Positions 7,991 through 15,878 of a stretch of DNA of 64,000 bases are shown piece by piece; the stretch's first letter is position 1; every line of letters starts with the position of its first letter. The translations under genes and the position numbers were made by a program. This stretch comes from Clostridia bacterium (GTDB lineage: Bacteria > Bacillota > Clostridia > Christensenellales > Borkfalkiaceae). Where the stretch lies: positions 1 through 64,000 of the forward strand of contig JAFQGG010000021.1 in NCBI GenBank assembly GCA_017415505.1, in the 5' to 3' direction. The notes below the pieces were generated by a model that saw only the letters and a list, made by a program, of their open reading frames with translations, made no database searches and was not told the origin of the DNA.

Positions 7991-9184
7991 ATGGAAACTA
8001 CGGAAACGGCGGAGGTTGCCGAGCAGGAACTTCCCAATGAAATGCACACGGCGGAAAAACCGCTCACCTTTTGGGGGTGGTTAAAAGCGTTCGTGAAAAA
8101 GAACGTGGTCATGGTGATCGCGCTTTGCGCGGCGATTATCACCTGCTTTTTCGTTCCGCCCGATAAGGCGTACCTCGATTATTTTGATTACCGCACGCTC
8201 ACCTGTCTTTTTTGCGTGCTCGCGGTCGTTTGCGCGTTGAAAAATATTAACTTTTTCTATATGCTCGCACGAAAGGTCGTACAGCTTTTCAAAACGGCGC
8301 GCATGAGCGTTTTGGGGCTCGTGTATATCACCTTTATCGGCTCTATGCTTATCGCCAACGATATGGCGCTTCTCACCTTTTTGCCGCTCGGCTTTTTGGT
8401 GCTCACGACGACGGGTAAACAAAAATACATGGCGTTTACTTTTATCATGCAAAATATCGCGGCGAACCTCGGCGGTATGCTTACCCCCTTTGGAAACCCG
8501 CAAAACCTGTACCTGTATAGCACCTTTGAAATTCCTACGCTTGAATTTATGGGCATTATGGCGCCCCCGTTCGTGCTGTCCGTCGCGCTAATCACCGTTT
8601 GTTGTATTATTTTCGTAAAACCCGAACCGTTGGAGCTTGCCGACGAAAAAATGGAAATTTCGCCTTGGCGTACGGTCGTGTATTTGGCGTTGTTTGCGCT
8701 GTCGATCGTTATCGTGTTTAGAGGGATTCCGTATATAGTCGGGTTGATCGTCATTCCCGTCGCGTTGCTGTTCTTGGATAGAAAAGCGTTGAAAATGGTG
8801 GACTATCCCTTGCTTTTGACCTTCGTGTTCTTCTTTATCTTCTCGGGGAACATGGCGAGAATCGAGGCGGTGCGCAACCTCTTCGAGGGGTTATTGAATA
8901 AGAGTACCTTGCTCGTTAGCGTTTTGTCCTGCCAATGTATCAGTAACGTGCCCTCGGCGATTTTGCTTTCGCAGTTTACGGGCAATTACGCGGACCTTTT
9001 GGTGGGCGTGAATATCGGCGGTGTGGGAACGCTCATTTCCTCGCTTGCAAGCTTGATCACCTTCCGCGAATACGTGAAAAACAATCCCGGGAAAACGGGG
9101 TATTACGTGGGCGTGTTCTCCGCGTTCAACTTCGCGTTCTTGATTATTTTAACGGGCTTTATGCTGTTGCTCGGAGCGTTATAA
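7991..9184 (+). CDS. SLC13/ArsB-like (CitM/NhaD superfamily) anion permease
   Basis: This 397-residue protein has about 10-11 membrane segments after a 30-residue acidic cytoplasmic start. Hallmarks of the ion transporter superfamily are the re-entrant-loop motifs ANLGGMLTPFGNPQNL in the first half and SCQCISNVPSAILLSQF in the second. Such proteins move di/tricarboxylates, sulfate, arsenite or sodium; the substrate is not readable. It starts 5 bases after the TIR-LRR stop and shares its promoter, so the two are translated from one message. A shared terminator hairpin follows. Confidence 0.8.
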   Translation: METTETAEVAEQELPNEMHTAEKPLTFWGWLKAFVKKNVVMVIALCAAIITCFFVPPDKAYLDYFDYRTLTCLFCVLAVVCALKNINFFYMLARKVVQLFKTARMSVLGLVYITFIGSMLIANDMALLTFLPLGFLVLTTTGKQKYMAFTFIMQNIAANLGGMLTPFGNPQNLYLYSTFEIPTLEFMGIMAPPFVLSVALITVCCIIFVKPEPLELADEKMEISPWRTVVYLALFALSIVIVFRGIPYIVGLIVIPVALLFLDRKALKMVDYPLLLTFVFFFIFSGNMARIEAVRNLFEGLLNKSTLLVSVLSCQCISNVPSAILLSQFTGNYADLLVGVNIGGVGTLISSLASLITFREYVKNNPGKTGYYVGVFSAFNFAFLIILTGFMLLLGAL

Positions 9185-9200
9185 GATTATAAACAAAAAG

Positions 9201-9232
9201 GACGCGCCCTCGCGTAGAGGGCGCGTCTTTGC
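9201..9232. terminator. Terminator between permease and Nudix genes
   Basis: GACGCGCCCT pairs with AGGGCGCGTC around a seven-base loop. Runs of A before it and T after it suggest it can act in both directions between convergent genes. Confidence 0.7.
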
Positions 9233-9245
9233 GTTAAAGTCGCGG

Positions 9246-9740
9246 TTAAATTTTCTTTTTCAATTCGCGTACGGCGTTGTTTAAGAAAAATTCCGCCGTC
9301 GTGCCTTTGCGAATGAGGGCGACTGCCTCCTCGGGCGTGCACCAACGCGCTTCGGCAATCTCCGCAAGATTGCACTTGATCGGTTTGTCTTCCACGATTA
9401 CGATAAAATTGAGCATCAATACGTCCTTGCGGTTATGATAGCGCGAGGACGTATATTTTGCTTTCACGACGTCTAAGCCAAGCTCTTCCTTGATTTCGCG
9501 CGGAATCGTCTTTTCGGCGTTTTCGCCCTTTTTCACGTAGCCCGCGAACAAAATGAAATCGTCGTCCTCCACGTGCTTTGCAAGCAGGATTTTGTCCTGC
9601 GCGCGGTTGGTAACGACCATGGACACCGCCACGGAAAATTGCGGGAACATATACGCCTCGCACTTGTCACAATAGGGCACTAACCCTTCGTTTTCACAAA
9701 ACCGCAGTTTTAATTTTTCTCCACATTCTCTACAATACAT
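9246..9740 (-). CDS. Nudix hydrolase with N-terminal zinc ribbon (NudC-like)
   Basis: The 164-residue protein starts with four cysteines in two pairs, C3/C6 and C24/C27, forming a zinc ribbon like that of NADH pyrophosphatase NudC. Residues 67-89 are a perfect Nudix box: G-x5-E-x7-REIKEELGL. The domain splits a nucleoside diphosphate linked to another group, with Mg2+ bound by the box glutamates. It lacks the SQPWPFPxS tail motif used for NAD recognition in NudC, so the substrate is open. GGAGG precedes the ATG and a consensus promoter lies at 9777-9805. Confidence 0.85.
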   Translation of the reverse strand: MYCRECGEKLKLRFCENEGLVPYCDKCEAYMFPQFSVAVSMVVTNRAQDKILLAKHVEDDDFILFAGYVKKGENAEKTIPREIKEELGLDVVKAKYTSSRYHNRKDVLMLNFIVIVEDKPIKCNLAEIAEARWCTPEEAVALIRKGTTAEFFLNNAVRELKKKI

Positions 9741-9776
9741 AAACGAACCTCCTTATCTATTTTTTTCTTCTATATT

Positions 9777-9805
9777 ATAATACCCTTTTTTTTGAAATTT
9801 GTCAA
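9777..9805 (-). promoter_or_regulatory. Promoter for the Nudix gene
   Basis: Minus-strand TTGACA (9800-9805), a 17-base spacer and TATTAT (9777-9782). Confidence 0.7.
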
Positions 9806-9852
9806 TAGGGTAAAGGAAATTTTTACAAAAAAATTTTTCTTTGGTAAAGGCG

Positions 9853-9882
9853 TTGACGGAAAATATAGTAATATGCTATAAT
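9853..9882 (+). promoter_or_regulatory. Promoter for the AT-rich lipoprotein gene
   Basis: TTGACG (9853-9858), an 18-base spacer and TATAAT (9877-9882); the ribosome site AGGAG is 9 bases after the -10 box, so the leader is very short. Confidence 0.65.
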
Positions 9883-9902
9883 ATACGTGAAGGAGTTTGT
9901 TT

Positions 9903-10772
9903 ATGCAACGAAATCGAAAAAGTTTATTAAAAATTATAGTATGCGTTTTTTTTATTTTTAATTTCACGTGTTTGTTTTTTTCTTCCTGTAAAAAAACGGG
10001 GGAAAATGAAGTAGAAGTATATTATGAAGTAACGCTTAGAGTTTCGGGTTGGTGTGACGACGGAAATTTTTTTGAGGCAAATTTAACGGAAGAAAACGGT
10101 ACGTTTGAAAAAGACGTTGCGTTTTATCCTTTCAACGAGTTGTGTTACGTTGCGGAATTTCGGGTTGAAAAGTATTATAGTGACAATCGTCCGAGCGGTA
10201 CGGCTATATGGGAGCCGATAGTAGGGGGTATTCCGTTGATAGACGGAATGAAAATTGACTACGTAATCGAACAGGGCGAAGAGAAAACGAAAGGAGAGTT
10301 TGATTATAATTATTTTTGGCGTAAATCCAAAACCGTTACGCAATTACAAAAAAAATCAGGGACGCATTATATTACGTACCATATTCCCGAAATGCCCAAA
10401 TACGGTACGAAGGCAATGAATTTTCAGGTTAAATTAAACGTGGGGGAAAACGATACTGCTATAACTCCCGAGATCGTAATTGAAAATGAAAAGAGTATTA
10501 GGGATAGCTATTTGCTCGGTGGGGTTGGCGGATACGATTTATATATCATGACAAGTCCGCCTAAATTTGTTGCGAAAAGTGGCGACGAGATTTTTGACGT
10601 GGAAATGGAGTATCAGGTAATAAAAATAAAAGAGACTGGGGATTTGAATATATCCTATATAAAGCAAAATTGCTTGTATATATGCCGTGTGCGTTTTAAT
10701 CAAAAGGAATCCCAAGACGGTGAGAAATTTTACAACTCTACCTCGTATACTTGCATGTTTCTATATATATAA
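9903..10772 (+). CDS. Putative lipoprotein of unknown function, AT-rich
   Basis: I do not recognise this protein. The ATG at 9903 is preferred over the TTG two codons upstream because AGGAG lies seven bases before it; this gives 289 residues. The N-terminus has basic residues, a hydrophobic stretch and the lipobox LFFSSC, so the mature protein should be a membrane-anchored lipoprotein with its acceptor cysteine near residue 29. The rest is rich in beta-prone Tyr/Val/Glu segments. Its base composition is clearly more A/T-rich than the genes on either side, which hints at horizontal acquisition. It has its own promoter and no evident operon partner. Confidence 0.65.
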   Translation: MQRNRKSLLKIIVCVFFIFNFTCLFFSSCKKTGENEVEVYYEVTLRVSGWCDDGNFFEANLTEENGTFEKDVAFYPFNELCYVAEFRVEKYYSDNRPSGTAIWEPIVGGIPLIDGMKIDYVIEQGEEKTKGEFDYNYFWRKSKTVTQLQKKSGTHYITYHIPEMPKYGTKAMNFQVKLNVGENDTAITPEIVIENEKSIRDSYLLGGVGGYDLYIMTSPPKFVAKSGDEIFDVEMEYQVIKIKETGDLNISYIKQNCLYICRVRFNQKESQDGEKFYNSTSYTCMFLYI

Positions 10773-10823
10773 ATAAAAGACGAAAGCATTTTTGACAAAA
10801 AACGCGTAAGGGGGCTTTTTGGC

Positions 10824-10852
10824 TTGACAAGATAGGAAAAATGCGGTATAAT
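10824..10852 (+). promoter_or_regulatory. purA promoter
   Basis: TTGACA (10824-10829), 17 bases, TATAAT (10847-10852). The leader of about 100 bases contains an inverted repeat, GCGTTTTTC against GAAAAACGC (10888-10920), whose role is unknown. Confidence 0.75.
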
Positions 10853-10956
10853 AAGTTGCTCGCAAAATGGGCGCGGGCGTTTTTCGTTTGCAAAGGCGGG
10901 GAAAAACGCTTGCTTTTGCGCATTATATTGCGTAGAGAAACAAAAGGAGAAATATT

Positions 10957-12231
10957 ATGCTCACATCTATTTGCGGTATCAACTGGGGTGACGAAGGCAA
11001 AGGCAGAATGGTAGATTTGCTTTCGCAAAATTTCGACGTGGTTTGTCGCTATCAAGGCGGGAACAACGCGGGGCACACCGTTATCAACGAACGCGGTAAG
11101 TTCATTTTGAACCTGCTTCCCTCGGGCATTTTGCGCGAAGAGGTCGTCAACGTTATGGGACCGGGTATGGTTATCGATATCAAACATCTTTGCGGGGAAA
11201 TTGCAAAGCTTAGAGAGGCGGGGATCAAGATCACGCCCGAAAATCTTAAAATTTCCGACCGCGCCGTAATCACGATGCCGTACAACGTTTTGCAGGACTG
11301 TTTGGAAGAGGACAGACTCGCGGGCAAGAAATTCGGTTCTACCCGTCGCGGGATCGCGCCCGTGTACGCGGATAAATACTATAAAAAAGCGTTCCGCATG
11401 GGCGAGCTTCTCAATACGGAAAAAATGTACGCGCGCGTAGCGGACATCGTGGAATGGAAGAACCTCACCGTCGTGGGCGGTTATAAAGCGGAAGAAGTGA
11501 AGACGGAGGATATGATTGCGTATTTCGAGGAATACGGCAAAGAGCTTGCTCCCTTCGTTTGCGACGTGGGCTTGTACCTTACGGAAGCGAACGCGCAGGG
11601 TAAGAATATTATGTTCGAGGCACAGCTTGGCGCAATGCGCGATATCGATTTCGGTATCCACCCCTACACCTCGTCTTCCTCGACGATCGCGGCGTACGCG
11701 CCGATCGGCGCGGGCGTACCCCAGCTCCAACTCGATAACTCGGTGGGGATCATGAAAGCGTATTCCACTTGCGTGGGCGAAGGTCCGTTCACGGCGGAAT
11801 ACTTCGACGAGAAAGCGAAGCGTCTTCGCGACCTCGGCGGAGAATACGGCGCGGCGACGGGCAGACCCCGCAGAGTCGGTCCGTTCGACGTGGTGGCGTC
11901 CCGCTACGGTATTCGTTGCCAAGGCGCAAAGGAAATCGCGCTTACGAAAATGGACGTTCTTTCCGATTACGAGGAAATCGAAGTTTGTACCGCGTACGAG
12001 TTAAACGGGGAGATTATCCACGAATTCCCGTTTATCGACGTGCTTGACGATTGCAAGCCCGTATTCGAAACGGTAAAGGGTTGGCATTGCGATATTTCCA
12101 AGTGCCGTAAAAAAGAGGATTTGCCCAAGGAAGCCCTCGACTATATTGCGTATTTGGAAAAGGCTTGCGACTGCAAGATTAAATACGTATCCGTCGGCGC
12201 GGAGCGCGACGCGTACGTGGAAATGTTCTAA
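10957..12231 (+). CDS. purA: Adenylosuccinate synthetase
   Basis: The 424-residue enzyme makes adenylosuccinate from IMP and aspartate using GTP, the first committed step to AMP. The phosphate-binding loop WGDEGKGR lies at 10-17, the GGNNAGHTV segment follows near 35, and the C-terminal region has TGRPRRVGPFD, the IMP/GTP-contact motif. Length is normal for the family. The first residues (MLTSICGINWGDEGKG) differ from the common VVGxQWGDEGKGK but keep all catalytic positions. The ribosome site is AAAAGGAG. It is monocistronic, with its own promoter and terminator. Confidence 0.96.
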   Translation: MLTSICGINWGDEGKGRMVDLLSQNFDVVCRYQGGNNAGHTVINERGKFILNLLPSGILREEVVNVMGPGMVIDIKHLCGEIAKLREAGIKITPENLKISDRAVITMPYNVLQDCLEEDRLAGKKFGSTRRGIAPVYADKYYKKAFRMGELLNTEKMYARVADIVEWKNLTVVGGYKAEEVKTEDMIAYFEEYGKELAPFVCDVGLYLTEANAQGKNIMFEAQLGAMRDIDFGIHPYTSSSSTIAAYAPIGAGVPQLQLDNSVGIMKAYSTCVGEGPFTAEYFDEKAKRLRDLGGEYGAATGRPRRVGPFDVVASRYGIRCQGAKEIALTKMDVLSDYEEIEVCTAYELNGEIIHEFPFIDVLDDCKPVFETVKGWHCDISKCRKKEDLPKEALDYIAYLEKACDCKIKYVSVGAERDAYVEMF

Positions 12232-12235
12232 CGAT

Positions 12236-12266
12236 AAAAAACCTGCGTTTTTTCGCAGGTTTTTTC
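12236..12266 (+). terminator. purA terminator
   Basis: AAAAACCTGCG and CGCAGGTTTTTT form a stem followed by a T run immediately after the purA stop. Confidence 0.85.
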
Positions 12267-12338
12267 TATTTATAATTTCCGTGCATGGAAATTATAAAAG
12301 ATTGTGAATTTTTTCGCGTTTTTTTTGCGCGTAACCGC

Positions 12339-12367
12339 TTGAAAAACGCGGGCGGAAGTGCTATAAT
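12339..12367 (+). promoter_or_regulatory. ddh promoter
   Basis: TTGAAA (12339-12344), 17 bases, TATAAT (12362-12367), about 20 bases upstream of the start codon. Confidence 0.7.
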
Positions 12368-12388
12368 AAAATAGTGAGGTATAAAAAT

Positions 12389-13366
12389 ATGGCTATTCGT
12401 ATCGGTATTTACGGTTATGGAAATCTCGGCAAGGGGGTAGAGCTTGCTATCGCGCAAAACCCCGATATGCAGGCGGTAGGGGTATTCACCCGCCGTGCGC
12501 CCGAAACGGTGCAAACGCTTACGGGCGTGCCCGTGTATTCCGCCGACGGCGTACTCGACTTTCAAGATAAAATTGATATCATGGTGCTTTGCGGGGGCAG
12601 TTCTACCGACCTGCCCGAGCAAACGCCCGCGCTTGCGAAGTATTTTTGCGTAGTGGATAGCTTCGACACGCACGCGAAAATCCCGCAACACTTTGAGCGC
12701 GTAAACGCCGTGGCGACGGCTTCGCAAAAAACGGCGGTCATTTCCGTGGGCTGGGACCCGGGCTTATTTTCGCTCGCCCGCTTATACGGCGGGTGCGTGT
12801 TGCCCGAAGGGAACGACTATACCTTTTGGGGCAAGGGCGTGAGCCAAGGTCACTCCGACGCAATTCGTCGCATTGACGGCGTTGCGGACGCGAAACAGTA
12901 TACCATTCCCGTGGACGAGGCGCTTTCCGCCGTCCGTAGGGGGGAGAATCCCACGCTTTCTACGCGCGAAAAGCATAAGAGGGAATGTTTCGTCGTCGCA
13001 AAAGAGGGGGCGGACAAGGCGCGCATTGAAAAGGAAATCGTGACGATGCCCAATTACTTTGCCGATTACGACACGACGGTGCATTTTATTTCCCAAGCCG
13101 AGCTCAACGAAAAGCACGGGGGACTGCCCCACGGCGGGGTCGTGATCCGTAGCGGAAAAACGGGGGGCGGAAATCAACACGTCGTTGAATATTCGCTCAA
13201 ACTCGAATCCAACGCCGAGTTCACCGCGTCCGTACTCGTGGCGTACGCCCGCGCCGTGTACCGTTTGCACGCCGAGGGTGCGTACGGTTGCAAAACCGCG
13301 CTGGATATCCCGCCCGCGTATCTTTCTCCCAAATCTCGCGAGGAACTTATGAAAACCTTGCTTTAA
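12389..13366 (+). CDS. ddh: meso-Diaminopimelate D-dehydrogenase
   Basis: The ATG at 12389 (MAIRIGIYGYGNLGKG) is chosen over an upstream GTG because GAGG lies nine bases before it, giving 325 residues, the usual length. The Rossmann motif GIYGYGNLGKG sits at residues 6-16, and SVGWDPGLFSLARL and FWGKGVSQGHSDAIRR are the substrate-domain signatures of this family. The enzyme reductively aminates tetrahydrodipicolinate to meso-diaminopimelate with NADPH and ammonia, bypassing the succinylase or acetylase branches, and supplies peptidoglycan and lysine. Transcription is from its own promoter and ends in a strong hairpin. Confidence 0.93.
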   Translation: MAIRIGIYGYGNLGKGVELAIAQNPDMQAVGVFTRRAPETVQTLTGVPVYSADGVLDFQDKIDIMVLCGGSSTDLPEQTPALAKYFCVVDSFDTHAKIPQHFERVNAVATASQKTAVISVGWDPGLFSLARLYGGCVLPEGNDYTFWGKGVSQGHSDAIRRIDGVADAKQYTIPVDEALSAVRRGENPTLSTREKHKRECFVVAKEGADKARIEKEIVTMPNYFADYDTTVHFISQAELNEKHGGLPHGGVVIRSGKTGGGNQHVVEYSLKLESNAEFTASVLVAYARAVYRLHAEGAYGCKTALDIPPAYLSPKSREELMKTLL

Positions 13367-13374
13367 CGCATATA

Positions 13375-13408
13375 GCCCCGCCGAACGGATTCGGCGGGGC
13401 TTGATTTT
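13375..13408 (+). terminator. ddh terminator
   Basis: GCCCCGCCGA pairs with TCGGCGGGGC, followed by TTGATTTTTG. Confidence 0.75.
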
Positions 13409-13417
13409 TGCCCGTCC

Positions 13418-13630
13418 TTAATATTCGCAAAGCCCGAGAATATAATCGGAACGCACGTCCAAAAACGCACACAGCTTCGCCAGCGTGTCAAGCGCGGGGA
13501 ATATGTTTTGCTTCATATACTTGGAAATCGTTTGCGGGGAAACGTTTACCGCTACGGCTATTTCCTTTTGAGAGTATGGCGCGTGCCTGATGCACTCCCG
13601 TAACCGTTCCTGTATAAGTTCTAACGTCAT
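13418..13630 (-). CDS. Small XRE-family DNA-binding regulator
   Basis: The 70-residue protein is a single Cro/C1-type helix-turn-helix: YSQKEIAVAVNVSPQTISKYM holds the two helices, followed by the typical PALDTLAKLCAFLDVRSDYILGL. It has no sensor domain. GGAGGG precedes the ATG. It is divergent from the polytopic membrane protein gene at 13796, with a short shared control region that contains related inverted half-sites (13680-13723), so it most likely represses that gene and perhaps itself. Confidence 0.88.
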   Translation of the reverse strand: MTLELIQERLRECIRHAPYSQKEIAVAVNVSPQTISKYMKQNIFPALDTLAKLCAFLDVRSDYILGLCEY

Positions 13631-13679
13631 ATCCGTTTTTCCCTCCTACCTTATTTTCTTCGCTTTTCAAAAAAAATTA

Positions 13680-13732
13680 TCGCATATTATACGATTTTTT
13701 GCTTGACAATCGTATATTAGGTGATATATAAT
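13680..13732 (+). promoter_or_regulatory. Promoter overlapped by candidate XRE operator
   Basis: TTGACA (13703-13708), 18 bases, TATAAT (13727-13732) drive the membrane protein gene. TCGCATATTATACGAT (13680-13695) and ATCGTATATTAGGTGA (13708-13723) are an imperfect inverted pair; the second lies between the -35 and -10 boxes, where a bound repressor would block polymerase. The first overlaps a minus-strand TATAAT (13685-13690) that could serve the regulator gene. Confidence 0.55.
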
Positions 13733-13795
13733 ATAAAAGTCGAAAAAATAAATGGCGCGCGAAGGTCTAAACGCGCGCAACGGAGGTAAAAGGAC

Positions 13796-15238
13796 ATGTT
13801 GAATTTAGAACGCAAAAAAGTCACGCTGATTCAAGTAATCGTGTGCGTGGCGGCGTCCGTTTTGATGTTCGTGCTCTCGCTCTTTCCCGTTGCTTCTTTG
13901 CAAATGAAAGGGAACGCCATGCACGCGAACATCGCGGAGGTGGTGGAGCTTGCGGAAGCGAAAGCGCTTGCGGAAGCGGACGAAGCGAACGTGGAGGCGA
14001 TTGAAAAGCAGTTCGAGGCGTACTACGAGAAGTTGGACGCGGTGGAGGAAACGGGCGCGGGATACGAAATAAAGCCCGCGATTTTCAAAACGGTATTTTC
14101 CTTCCCTAAGGCGATTAAGGTGATGGGGTGCGTGTACGCGGTAAATACGGTTAAGAACGCCACGGAGAACGAAACGGATTTGGAAACGCTTGCAAACGCG
14201 GCGGAAAAGCTGGCGAATATCGATCCGAGCGCGGTAACGGACGGGGCTTTGGAAACGGCGTATTTGCTTACGGGCTTGATTTCCAAGGTGAACGTAATAG
14301 GACCGGGCGGGTATTCCACGTTTTCCGTAGGTGGTTTGGTAAACTTGTTGCTGTCGGGGATCTTCTTCCTGATTGCGGCGATCGTATTCCCGATCGTTAT
14401 GTTCGTGTACGCGTTGAAGACGATTATTCAGTTCCTTGCGAACAGAAAAGACCCTGCGAAAATTTACGGAAAGGTTTCGTGTAACGTAAACCAAGTATTT
14501 ATCGGGTTACCGCTGTTTTTCCTGTTGGCGTTGTATTTCCCCGAATCGAGCACGACGGCAACCGTTATCGTGATGACGGTGATTGCGTCGATCGTGGTGG
14601 CGGTGAACGTACTCGGGTCGCGCATGAAGACGTATACGCCCAACGAAACGAAGTATCTTAACGTAATGCAAATCGTTACGACGGTGGCGCTTATCGGTTC
14701 GGTTTTGTTTATGTGTACGGTTGGAAACGCGAACGTGGGCGGGTTCTTGTTGGATAGCGAAACGCTTCTCGCGGCGGTTGAAACGAAAGAGGCGTTTAGC
14801 GATTGGCAAAAGGTGGAAATGACGTTGGGCATGATTTCGTTTGCAATCAGTCTGTTCTATATGTTCCCGTTCATTTATTTCTCTATGTTGCTTTCCCGCG
14901 TTGCGTGTATGAACGTACCTGCAAAAAAACAGGTAAAAGATACGAATATCGGTATGACGGTCATCGGCGTGCTTACCTTTATTGCACCGCTCGTCGTGTT
15001 TAATATGTACGGCTTAGAATTTCCGAGCGAGCAAAACGGTGCGCTTATCGCTTACGGTATCGGCGCAATCATTATGTTCCTTGCGGAAGTAGTATTCATT
15101 ATTTTGAAGAAAAAGCTGATTCCCGATCTCACGGAAGAACAAATCAACGCGGTGCGTTACGGGCGTTCGGTACTCGATTCCGTAGATACGGCGACGGTAG
15201 AAGTCGCGACGACGGTTGCCCCGTCCGACGATTCGTAA
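13796..15238 (+). CDS. Polytopic membrane protein of unknown family
   Basis: I do not recognise this 480-residue protein. It has a membrane segment at about 10-33, an alanine/glutamate-rich, probably helical extracytoplasmic region at about 40-75 followed by soluble sequence to about 165, then at least eight further hydrophobic segments (near 168-200, 222-240, 245-268, 288-306, 340-365, 378-397, 408-430). The C-terminal 40 residues are soluble and end in a Thr/Val/Ser-rich tail. GGAGG precedes the ATG. The gene is controlled from a region shared with the small XRE regulator and ends in a strong terminator. Confidence 0.7.
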   Translation: MLNLERKKVTLIQVIVCVAASVLMFVLSLFPVASLQMKGNAMHANIAEVVELAEAKALAEADEANVEAIEKQFEAYYEKLDAVEETGAGYEIKPAIFKTVFSFPKAIKVMGCVYAVNTVKNATENETDLETLANAAEKLANIDPSAVTDGALETAYLLTGLISKVNVIGPGGYSTFSVGGLVNLLLSGIFFLIAAIVFPIVMFVYALKTIIQFLANRKDPAKIYGKVSCNVNQVFIGLPLFFLLALYFPESSTTATVIVMTVIASIVVAVNVLGSRMKTYTPNETKYLNVMQIVTTVALIGSVLFMCTVGNANVGGFLLDSETLLAAVETKEAFSDWQKVEMTLGMISFAISLFYMFPFIYFSMLLSRVACMNVPAKKQVKDTNIGMTVIGVLTFIAPLVVFNMYGLEFPSEQNGALIAYGIGAIIMFLAEVVFIILKKKLIPDLTEEQINAVRYGRSVLDSVDTATVEVATTVAPSDDS

Positions 15239-15256
15239 AACGGCAACCTTATTTCC

Positions 15257-15287
15257 CCCTTGCGAGAATCTCGCAAGGGGATTTTTC
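15257..15287 (+). terminator. Terminator after the polytopic membrane protein gene
   Basis: CCCCTTGCGAG pairs with CTCGCAAGGGG around AAT, followed by ATTTTTCG. Confidence 0.85.
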
Positions 15288-15298
15288 GTGACAGGGGA

Positions 15299-15824
15299 AA
15301 TAAATTTGCCGTTTTCGGTTGACGGCGTACCACGTAAGCCTGTCAAGTATTTTGCTTGACGGGTGTGTTTTGCACATAAAGTATGTAAACCAATTTCGGT
15401 TTACATAGGTTTCATTTTTGCGTGTTTCGCGTGAGGTGCGTAAACCAATTTTGGTTTACATATGTTTTGGATTGCGCGTTTCGCGTAGAAGCATGTAAAC
15501 CAATTTTGGTTTACATGCGTTTGAGGTTTGCGTGTTTCGTGTAAAGTATGTAAACCAATTTCGGTTTACATAAGTTTCATTTTTGCGTGTTCGCGTGAGG
15601 CACGTAAATCAATTTTGGTTTACATGCGTTTCGGGTTTGTGTTTTTCGTGTGAGGTATGTAAATCAATTTTGGTTTACATGTGTTTTGGGATTGCGTGTT
15701 TTGCGTGGGTATGTAAACCAATTTTGGTTTACATGCGTTTGAGGTTTGCGTGTTTCATGTAGGGACACGTAAACCAATTTTGGTTTACGTGCGTGAAAGA
15801 ATAAATTTGCCGTATTCGGTTGAC
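15299..15824. repeat. Direct repeat copies flanking a palindrome array
   Basis: Bases 15299-15323 and 15800-15824 are the same 25-base sequence with one mismatch (T at 15313, A at 15814). Both end in TTGAC; in the right copy this is the -35 box of the next gene's promoter, whereas the left copy has no -10 box. The palindrome array lies between the two copies. The layout suggests the promoter-proximal segment was duplicated when the array arose or inserted. Just inside the left copy, GTCAAG and CTTGAC (15342-15360) form another inverted repeat. Confidence 0.7.
15383..15790. repeat. Eight-copy array of 24-bp inverted repeats, period about 55 bp
   Basis: Eight units start at 15383, 15438, 15493, 15548, 15602, 15657, 15711 and 15767. 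Each is an inverted repeat of the form TGTAAACC-N6-GGTTTACA (variants: CGTAAACC, CGTAAATC, TGTAAATC), with central AATTTT or AATTTC. The 30-32-base intervals between units are themselves degenerate copies of one another (TTTxxGxTTGCGTGTTTCGCGT-like), so this is a tandem array of a roughly 55-bp unit and not CRISPR. No open frame crosses it. It lies 30 bases upstream of the promoter of the YwaF-like gene and may be a cluster of protein-binding sites. Confidence 0.9.
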
Positions 15825-15848
15825 AAAATAAACGAAAAGGTATATAAT
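15820..15848 (+). promoter_or_regulatory. Promoter of the YwaF-like gene
   Basis: TTGACA (15820-15825), 17 bases, TATAAT (15843-15848). The -35 box is the end of the right-hand 25-base direct repeat. Confidence 0.8.
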
Positions 15849-15878
15849 GGAAATATAATATATTGAAAGGAGAGAAGT

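Noticed and set aside
15383..15790. CRISPR array
   Set aside because: Repeat units are inverted repeats and the intervals between them are degenerate copies of one another, not unique spacers; no cas gene is present.
15383..15790. BirA (biotin repressor) operators
   Set aside because: The half-site matches but the half-site spacing is 6 bases rather than 14-16, and no biotin synthesis or transport gene is adjacent.
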